Of a stretch of DNA of 64,000 bases, positions 55,411-61,288 are shown one piece after another. A program made the translations under genes and the position numbers. The stretch's first letter is position 1; every line of letters starts with the position of its first letter. The notes under the pieces are model-generated. The model worked only from the letters and a program-made list of their open reading frames with translations. It searched no databases and was not told where the DNA came from. Source of the DNA: Sphingopyxis sp. YF1 (GTDB lineage: Bacteria; Pseudomonadota; Alphaproteobacteria; Sphingomonadales; Sphingomonadaceae); the NCBI RefSeq assembly GCF_022701295.1, contig NZ_CP033204.1, forward strand, positions 868,001-932,000. The letters run 5' to 3'.

Positions 55411-57012
55411 ATGACCGACTTGCATCTCGACCCTTCGCTGCGCCAACCCGCGCAAACGTCCAAGGCCTGGCCGTTCGAGGAAGCGCGCAAGCTGGTCAAA
55501 CGCTATCCGCAGGGCAAGCCCGGTGGCGATCCGGTGCTGTTCGAGACCGGCTATGGTCCCTCGGGCCTGCCGCACATCGGCACCTTCAACGAAGTGCTGC
55601 GCACGACGATGGTCCGCCGCGCCTATGAGACGCTGACCGGTGGCACCCCGACGCGCCTTGTCGCGTTCAGCGACGACATGGACGGGCTGCGCAAGGTCCC
55701 CGACAATATCCCGAACAAGGAGATGCTCGCGAGCCATCTCGGCAAGCCGCTGACCGCGATCCCCGATCCCTTCGGCAAGTATGAAAGCTTTGCGCATCAC
55801 AACAATGCGATGCTGCGCGAATTTCTCGACCGCTTCGGCTTCGACTATGAATTCGTCAGCTCGACCGAGCGCTACAGGTCGGGCGCCTTCGACGAGGCGC
55901 TGAAGAATGTCCTGCGCCACAATCAGGACATCCTCGACATCATGCTGCCGACGCTGCGCGCCGAGCGCGCTGCCACCTATTCGCCGGTCCTGCCGGTCAG
56001 CCCGAAGTCGGGCATCGTGCTGCAGGTGCCGGTGACCGTTGTCGACGCCGACAAGGGGCTGGTGTCGTTCGAGGACGAGGGCGAGACGATCACCCACTCG
56101 ATCCTCGGCGGCGGCGCCAAGCTGCAATGGAAGGTCGACTGGGCGATGCGCTGGGTCGCATTGGGCGTCGATTACGAAATGTACGGCAAGGACCTGACCG
56201 ACAGCGGCACGCAGTCGGGCAAGATCGCGCGCGCGCTGGGCGGGCAAAAGCCCGAAGGTCTGATCTACGAAATGTTCCTCGACGAAAAGGGCGAGAAGAT
56301 TTCGAAGTCGAAGGGCAATGGCCTCAGCCTCGAACAATGGCTCTCGTACGGCAGCGAGGAAAGCCTCGCCTTTTTCGCGTACCGCGAGCCCAAGGCGGCG
56401 AAGCAGCTCCACATCGGCGTCATTCCCAAGGCGGTCGACGAATATCTCCAGATGCGCGGCAATTATCCGGCGCAGGAAGGCGACAAGAAGCTCGGCAACC
56501 CCGTGCATCATGTCCATGTCGCGCGCGGCGAGGATGTGCCGGCGGCGGCGCTGCCGGTGACCTTCGGCCTGCTGCTCAATCTTGTCGGGGTGATGGGCGC
56601 CGACGCGTCGAAGGAGCAGATCTGGCGCTATCTCGGCCAATATGTCGAGGGCGCCGATGCCGCCACATATCCCGAACTCGATCGCCTGATCGACAATGCG
56701 ATGGCGTATAACCGCGACTATGTCGCGCCGACGCTCAAGCGCCGCAAGCCGCAGGGCGGCGAGGGCGCGGCGCTGAGGACGCTCGACGAGCGGCTCGCGG
56801 CGCTGCCCGCGGACGCCTCGGCCGACGATATCCAGAATATCGTCTACGAGATCGGCAAGGACGAAGCCTATGGCTTCGCCGCGCTGCGCGACTGGTTCAA
56901 GGCGCTCTACGAAACGCTGCTCGGGTCGAGCGCGGGCCCGCGCATGGGCAGCTTCATCGCGCTGTTCGGGATCGACAATACGCGGCGGCTGATTGCCGAG
57001 GCTTTGGCATAA
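55411..57012 (+). CDS. lysK: Class I lysyl-tRNA synthetase
   Basis: Charges tRNA-Lys with a class I Rossmann core, unlike the class II LysRS of most bacteria. The 533-residue protein has the HIGH-type motif GPSGLPHIGTFNEVLR (about 50-65) and KMSKS-type EKISKSKGNG (about 296-305). The C-terminal domain is the helical anticodon-binding region of this family. ATG 55411 gives MTDLHLDPSLRQ. Class I enzymes are typical of archaea and many alphaproteobacteria; no class II lysS is in the window. Confidence 0.95.
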   Translation: MTDLHLDPSLRQPAQTSKAWPFEEARKLVKRYPQGKPGGDPVLFETGYGPSGLPHIGTFNEVLRTTMVRRAYETLTGGTPTRLVAFSDDMDGLRKVPDNIPNKEMLASHLGKPLTAIPDPFGKYESFAHHNNAMLREFLDRFGFDYEFVSSTERYRSGAFDEALKNVLRHNQDILDIMLPTLRAERAATYSPVLPVSPKSGIVLQVPVTVVDADKGLVSFEDEGETITHSILGGGAKLQWKVDWAMRWVALGVDYEMYGKDLTDSGTQSGKIARALGGQKPEGLIYEMFLDEKGEKISKSKGNGLSLEQWLSYGSEESLAFFAYREPKAAKQLHIGVIPKAVDEYLQMRGNYPAQEGDKKLGNPVHHVHVARGEDVPAAALPVTFGLLLNLVGVMGADASKEQIWRYLGQYVEGADAATYPELDRLIDNAMAYNRDYVAPTLKRRKPQGGEGAALRTLDERLAALPADASADDIQNIVYEIGKDEAYGFAALRDWFKALYETLLGSSAGPRMGSFIALFGIDNTRRLIAEALA

Positions 57013-57045
57013 GCCGATACGGCCCGAACGGAGTTGCCCATGCTC

Positions 57046-57129
57046 CGTTCGTGCTGAGCTTGTCGAAGCACCGTCCTTCTTGCCGCGTGGAATGAAAGAA
57101 CGGCCCTTCGACAAGCTCAGGGCGAACGG
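57046..57129. repeat. Palindromic intergenic repeat, family D
   Basis: CGTTCGTGCTGAGCTTGTCG at the left and the complementary CCTTCGACAAGCTCAGGGCG at the right, flanking a 35-bp centre. This is the common sphingomonad-type gctgagcttgtcgaag inverted repeat, here after lysK. A decayed half copy may sit in the ppx terminator. Confidence 0.9.
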
Positions 57130-57165
57130 GGTGGGTTGGATGCCCAGGCAGACAGGACGAAAGCA

Positions 57166-57657
57166 ATGATCGACATCTTCACCACCGGCGGAACGATCGA
57201 CAAGGTCTATTTCGACGCGCTCAGCGAGTTCCAGATCGGGCCCGCGGCGATCCCCGACATGCTGCGCGAGAACAATGTCCACGTCGCGCACCGCGTCACG
57301 CAGCTGATGCGCAAGGACAGCCTCGAACTCGACGACGCCGATCGCGAGACGATCCGCGCTGCGGTCGCGGCGAGCGACGCGGCGCATATCCTCGTCACCC
57401 ATGGCACCGACACGATGGTCGTCACCGGGCGCGTGCTGGCGGGAATCGCGGGCAAGACGATCGTACTGACCGGCGCGATGCAGCCCGCGTCGGTGCGCGC
57501 GAGCGATGCCGAATTCAACGTCGGTTTCGCGCTCGCCGCGGTGCAGACGCTGCCGCCGGGCGTCTATGTCGCGATGAACGGCATGATCTTCGACCCCGCG
57601 ACGACGACCAAGGACCGCGCGGCGGGCCGGTTTCGCTCGGACGGGCAGGGGCAATAG
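57166..57657 (+). CDS. Single-domain asparaginase-like protein
   Basis: A 163-residue protein equal to the N-terminal catalytic domain of type I/II asparaginases: the TTGGTIDKVYF loop with the nucleophilic Thr (about 6-16), VTHGTDTMVVTG with the Thr-Asp pair (about 82-93), and VLTGAMQPA with the Lys-position replaced by Met/Gln. The whole C-terminal domain of a normal 330-residue asparaginase is absent and the end (GRFRSDGQGQ) is not a break in the reading frame. Short forms occur in alphaproteobacteria. Activity is unproven. Confidence 0.85.
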   Translation: MIDIFTTGGTIDKVYFDALSEFQIGPAAIPDMLRENNVHVAHRVTQLMRKDSLELDDADRETIRAAVAASDAAHILVTHGTDTMVVTGRVLAGIAGKTIVLTGAMQPASVRASDAEFNVGFALAAVQTLPPGVYVAMNGMIFDPATTTKDRAAGRFRSDGQGQ

Positions 57658-57747
57658 CCCCTTCGGGCCGAACGACGCTTGATCGTGAGGCCGCTTCGCC
57701 GGGCCCGGGCCTGTGCTCGCGGGGCCGGCCGAATATTGTTTCGCCTG

Positions 57748-57759
57748 TGATCGCGATCA
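57748..57759. promoter_or_regulatory. 12-bp palindrome upstream of the precursor gene
   Basis: TGATCGCGATCA, a perfect palindrome 93 bp before the start of the Cys-rich precursor gene, next to a CTATGC that could serve as a -10. Possible operator; its significance is inferred from position only. Confidence 0.3.
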
Positions 57760-57852
57760 TGCCACTATGCCCCGGGCTCGTGTGAAAAAAGACCGGGGAA
57801 CGGTGAGTCGCCGCTCCACCTTGATTGGACAACCAAAGGGAAGGGAAATTTC

Positions 57853-58419
57853 ATGACCAGCAACAAGCTTGCCGGGCTGATCGCCGCATCGGCGACCGCC
57901 ATCGCGCTTTCGAGCGCCGCGATTGCCGCCGACGCTTCGGCCGCCGGCGGCGCCTATTACGATGCCAACAGCTGCAAGGGCGACGCGGCGAAGACCGATG
58001 CGGCCAAAACCGACGCGACGAAAACCGATGCGGCAAAAACCGACGCGAACAGCTGCAAGGGGGCTTCGGGCTGCAAGGCCGACGCCAAGAAGACCGACGC
58101 GAACAGCTGCAAGGGCGCTTCGGGCTGCAAGGCCGACGCGAAGAAGACCGATGCGAACAGCTGCAAGGGCGCCGCGGGCTGCAAGGCCGACGCGACGAAG
58201 ACCGATGCGAACAGCTGCAAGGGCGCTTCGGGCTGCAAGGCCGACGCGACGAAGACCGACGCGAATAGCTGCAAGGGCGCTTCGGGCTGCAAGGCCGACG
58301 CGAAAAAGACCGACGCCAACAGCTGCAAGGGCAAGGCCGACGCCAAGGAAGACGCGAGCAGCTGCAAGGCCGGGGGCGGCTGCGGCGCTTCGGGCTTCAA
58401 GACGATCGCGAGCCTCTGA
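57853..58419 (+). CDS. Cys/Lys-rich repeat precursor of a bufferin-like RiPP
   Basis: A 188-residue exported protein. The signal peptide (LIAASATAIALSSAAIA, cleavage near AIA-ADA) is followed by a mature region almost free of hydrophobic residues, built from NSCKG and GCKAD segments. There are fourteen cysteines: seven NSCKG, five GCKAD, one SSCKA and one GGCG. After an Ala-Lys-Thr-Asp spacer, five 18-residue units repeat in tandem. It is directly followed by DUF692 and DUF2063 genes, the modifying enzyme and partner of periplasmic metal-binding peptides (bufferins, oxazolins), so it is the likely substrate. AAGGGAAA precedes the ATG. Confidence 0.85.
   Translation: MTSNKLAGLIAASATAIALSSAAIAADASAAGGAYYDANSCKGDAAKTDAAKTDATKTDAAKTDANSCKGASGCKADAKKTDANSCKGASGCKADAKKTDANSCKGAAGCKADATKTDANSCKGASGCKADATKTDANSCKGASGCKADAKKTDANSCKGKADAKEDASSCKAGGGCGASGFKTIASL
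58039..58308 (+). repeat. Five 54-bp tandem repeats inside the precursor gene
   Basis: Units begin at 58039, 58093, 58147, 58201 and 58255. Each codes for TDANSCKGASGCKADAKK or a form with one or two substitutions (Ala for Ser, Thr for Lys). At the DNA level they differ at a few positions, mostly third codon positions. A 15-bp Ala-Lys-Thr-Asp motif repeats just before them. Recent in-frame duplication is the likely origin. Confidence 0.95.
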
Positions 58420-58440
58420 GCGCGGCGATCGATGATCGAG

Positions 58441-58479
58441 GGGGACCCCGGCGTTCGCGAGGCGGCCGCCGGGGTCCCC
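58441..58479 (+). promoter_or_regulatory. Strong hairpin between precursor and enzyme genes
   Basis: GGGGACCCCGGCG (58441-58453) and CGCCGGGGTCCCC (58467-58479) form a perfect 13-bp stem with a 13-nt loop. No T run follows. It starts 22 bp after the precursor stop and ends 18 bp before the DUF692 start. It may be an attenuator or a 3' stabiliser that gives more precursor than enzyme. Confidence 0.7.
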
Positions 58480-58497
58480 GTTCGAACGGAACAGGCC

Positions 58498-59358
58498 ATG
58501 CGTGACGCCGATTGCAGGACCATCGCCTCGCCCGGTTTCGGGCTGGGATTGCGCCCCGTCCACTATCCCGACTTCCTCGCGGGCCCGCAGCGGGTCGAGT
58601 GGCTGGAGGTCATCTCCGAAAATTACATGGTTCCCGGCGGCCGGCCGATGGCGATGCTCGACCGCATCCGCTGCGACTATCCGATCGCGCTGCACGGCGT
58701 TTCGCTGTCGATCGGCTCGGACGAGCCGCTCGACATGGCCTATCTCGCCGACCTCAAGGCGCTGGCCGACCGCGTCGAGCCGCTGTGGGTGTCCGACCAT
58801 CTGTGCTGGACGGGGCTCAACGCGCACAACACGCACGACCTTCTGCCGCTGCCCTATGATGCCCCTGCGCTTGCCTGCGTCGTCGACAATATCGCGCGCG
58901 TGCAGGACCGTCTCGGCCGGCGCATCCTCATCGAAAACCCGTCGAGTTACGTCACCTTCCGTTCGTCGGACCGCACCGAATGGGATTTTCTCGCCGACAT
59001 GGCCGAACGCGCCGACTGCCTGCTGCTGCTCGACGTCAACAATATCTACGTCAGCGCGCGCAATCACGGCTTCGATCCGGTCGACTATCTCGCCGGGTTG
59101 CCCGCGGGCCGCATCCAGCAGGTGCATCTGGCGGGACACAGCGACATGGGCGACTATGTCATCGACACCCACGATCATGATGTGTGCGATGCCGTGTGGG
59201 ACCTCTATGCGCGCGCGATCGCGATGTTCGGGCCGGTCGCGACGATGATCGAGCGCGACGACGACATCCCGCCGCTCGCCGAGGTCGTCGGCGAACTCGA
59301 CCGCGCGCGCGCCGTGGCCGATGAAGCGCTGCGCAGCCCGGCGACCGCGCATGGCTGA
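58498..59358 (+). CDS. DUF692 multinuclear iron oxidase (MNIO, BufB/HvfB-like)
   Basis: A 286-residue TIM-barrel iron enzyme of the DUF692/UPF0276 family that modifies cysteines in RiPP precursors. Family marks in order: [96 protein letters not shown], and [13 protein letters not shown]; the His, Asp and Glu in them are the metal ligands. ATG 58498 is chosen, with GGAACAGG upstream. The downstream DUF2063 gene overlaps its end by 8 bp. The chemistry on this particular precursor is inferred. Confidence 0.94.
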   Translation: MRDADCRTIASPGFGLGLRPVHYPDFLAGPQRVEWLEVISENYMVPGGRPMAMLDRIRCDYPIALHGVSLSIGSDEPLDMAYLADLKALADRVEPLWVSDHLCWTGLNAHNTHDLLPLPYDAPALACVVDNIARVQDRLGRRILIENPSSYVTFRSSDRTEWDFLADMAERADCLLLLDVNNIYVSARNHGFDPVDYLAGLPAGRIQQVHLAGHSDMGDYVIDTHDHDVCDAVWDLYARAIAMFGPVATMIERDDDIPPLAEVVGELDRARAVADEALRSPATAHG

Positions 59359-60148
59359 GGCGCTGCGCGATATGCAGGCGCTGTTCCTTGCCGGGGTGAT
59401 GCGCGGCGACGCGGCGGCCGAACGGCTGATCGTCGACGACAATCGCGTCGGCGCGGCGCGGCGGCTCGACATCTACCGCAACAATTACCGCGCCAGCGTC
59501 ACCGGCATTCTCGCCGACCATTACGAGCGGCTGCATCTTTATCTCGGCGAAGAGCAGTTCGGACGGCTCGCCGGCGCCTTCGTCGATGCCCATCCGTCGA
59601 CGACGCGCAATCTGCGCTATTATGGCGGTGGTTTCGCCGATTTCCTCGCGCTTCGCTATCCGGGCGACGGCGAACTCGCCGAACTGGCGCGGCTCGACTG
59701 GGCGTTGCGCGACGCCTTCGATGCGCCCGATGCCGATCCGCTCGATGCCGCAGCCGTCGGCGCGCTCGGCGACGGCTGGATCGACGCGCCGCTGGCGCTC
59801 GTCCCGTCGGCGCAGGTCGTGGGCGTCTCCTTCAATATCGCGGCGATCTGGAACGCGCTCGAGGCGGGCGAGGAACCGCCTGCGGCGGCGCGCCTCGGCG
59901 AACCCGCGACGATCCTCGTCTGGCGGCACGCGGACCAGCCGCAGTTCCGCAGCCTCTCCGGCGACGAGGCCGATGCGCTCGCGCTGGTCGCGGCAGGCGC
60001 CAGCTTCACCGGGCTCAGCGAAGCCGTGCTCGGCCGTCTGGGCGAGGCGGCGGCGATGGCGGCGCTGGGCGGCTGGCTCGGATGCTGGCTCGCCGAAGGG
60101 CTGCTGCGCCGCGCCGGTCAGGCGGGGGCGGGGACCGCGGTCACCTGA
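59351..60148 (+). CDS. DUF2063 partner protein (BufC/HvfC-like)
   Basis: A 265-residue protein with the DUF2063 N-terminal domain ([40 protein letters not shown]). That domain is DNA-binding-like in fold but acts as RiPP recognition partner of the MNIO. The C-terminal winged-helix-like part has [20 protein letters not shown]. Its start overlaps the DUF692 stop by 8 bp, so the pair is co-translated. The 3' end overlaps the convergent desaturase gene by 31 bp. Confidence 0.9.
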   Translation: MAEALRDMQALFLAGVMRGDAAAERLIVDDNRVGAARRLDIYRNNYRASVTGILADHYERLHLYLGEEQFGRLAGAFVDAHPSTTRNLRYYGGGFADFLALRYPGDGELAELARLDWALRDAFDAPDADPLDAAAVGALGDGWIDAPLALVPSAQVVGVSFNIAAIWNALEAGEEPPAAARLGEPATILVWRHADQPQFRSLSGDEADALALVAAGASFTGLSEAVLGRLGEAAAMAALGGWLGCWLAEGLLRRAGQAGAGTAVT

Positions 60149-61158
60149 CGCAGCACCGCGGCGTAGCTTGGCGCGATCGTCATCGCGCCGTGCTTGCCCG
60201 CGCGCCCGAGCGCGGCGTGCACCGCGGGCAGGCGATAGCAGGGCACGCCCATGAACAGATGATGCTCGGCGTGGTAATTGACCCAATAGGGCGCGACCGT
60301 CGCGCGCGCCAGCCAGCCGGCGCGCGTCGTGCGCGCGTGGCTGAACGGATCGTCGCTGCCCGTCGTCGTGCACGCATGCTCGGCGATGTTGCGGATCCGC
60401 AGGTAAAGCTGGAACGTCGTCACCAGTCCCCCCAACCACAACAAATACGGCGCCCAGCCGTAAAACGCGAGTGAGAGCGCGAGCAGCACAGCCTGCACGA
60501 TCAGAAAGCGCCCGACCGCGCGCGTCACAGCGATCGCGCCTGCGGCATCGACCGTCGGCGCGGTGACGCCGTCGTCCGACTGTTTGTTGAACGGCGTGCC
60601 GGCGCGCGTGCTCGCGCCCTTCCGGTCTGCCTTTTCGCCGCGCAGCATCGCCTTCAGCCCGACGATGGCAAAGCCGAACTGAGCGACGCGCTGCTTGAAA
60701 AAAGTCTGGCCGGTCAGGTCGCGCAGCACCTTGCGTCCCAGGCTGGCGCGGGTGGTGGGGAAGGGTTTCGAGAGCGCGAGGTCGGGATCTTCGGCTTGCT
60801 GGGTGAATTTGTGGTGCTGGAGGTGATAGGTGCGGTAGGCGATCAGGTCCGATCCTACCGCCGCGCCGGTCAGCCAGTCGCCGAGGAGATTATTGACCTT
60901 GCGATTCGGGTGCAGCGCGCCATGCGCCGCGTCGTGCATCAGGATGGCGAAGCCGAGCTGGCGCCCGCCGACGAGGATGACGGCTGCCAGCCAGCCGAGC
61001 GGATTCGCCAGCCAGGCCGCGACGCCGACCACCGCGATACTGACGATCCAGCCATGCGCAACGAGCCATATGCCGCGCCACGGCGACACGCGCGTGATCG
61101 AGGCCCATTCGTCACGGTCGAAAAACTGGTTCGGCGGCAAGAGGCGTACGGCTGGCAT
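60118..61158 (-). CDS. Membrane fatty acid desaturase
   Basis: A 346-residue di-iron membrane desaturase with the three histidine boxes: MHDAAHGALHPN (HxxxxH), TYHLQHHKFTQ (HxxHH) and YHAEHHLFMGV (HxxHH). Four or so membrane helices surround them. A 50-residue cytosolic insert (GEKADRKGASTRAGTPFNKQ) is unusual but seen in sphingomonad members. The target (acyl chain or carotenoid/sphingolipid precursor) is unknown. ATG 61158 lacks a ribosome site and has a promoter immediately upstream. Confidence 0.9.
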   Translation of the reverse strand: MPAVRLLPPNQFFDRDEWASITRVSPWRGIWLVAHGWIVSIAVVGVAAWLANPLGWLAAVILVGGRQLGFAILMHDAAHGALHPNRKVNNLLGDWLTGAAVGSDLIAYRTYHLQHHKFTQQAEDPDLALSKPFPTTRASLGRKVLRDLTGQTFFKQRVAQFGFAIVGLKAMLRGEKADRKGASTRAGTPFNKQSDDGVTAPTVDAAGAIAVTRAVGRFLIVQAVLLALSLAFYGWAPYLLWLGGLVTTFQLYLRIRNIAEHACTTTGSDDPFSHARTTRAGWLARATVAPYWVNYHAEHHLFMGVPCYRLPAVHAALGRAGKHGAMTIAPSYAAVLRQVTAVPAPA

Positions 61159-61165
61159 ATGGCGA

Positions 61166-61193
61166 GCATAACCCGTTTCGAACAAAAACCCAA
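61166..61193 (-). promoter_or_regulatory. Leaderless promoter of the desaturase
   Basis: On the minus strand TTGGGT, 16 bp, TTATGC, then 7 nt (TCGCCAT) to the ATG. No Shine-Dalgarno sequence lies between. Confidence 0.45.
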
Positions 61194-61288
61194 TCCCTCC
61201 CATTATGGAGCAATCGCGGGATTTTACGGGGCGAGCGAGATAAGGTTTTGGAAACCACTGTCTGACACAGAATCGCACGAAGACCGAG

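Noticed and set aside
55279..57654. Long antisense extension upstream of the PilZ protein, through lysK and the asparaginase gene
   Set aside because: Only the last 123 codons match a real domain (PilZ); the rest is a shadow of lysK.
57792..57820. GGGGAAC as an ECF-sigma -35 for the precursor gene
   Set aside because: No matching -10 such as CGTC at the proper distance, so an ECF promoter cannot be supported.
58039..58308. CRISPR-like regular direct repeats
   Set aside because: Units are contiguous, in frame and without spacers; they are protein repeats.
57957..58523. Leucine/serine-rich antisense frame over the Cys-rich precursor
   Set aside because: A by-product of the tandem repeats; the forward frame has a signal peptide, RBS and operon context.
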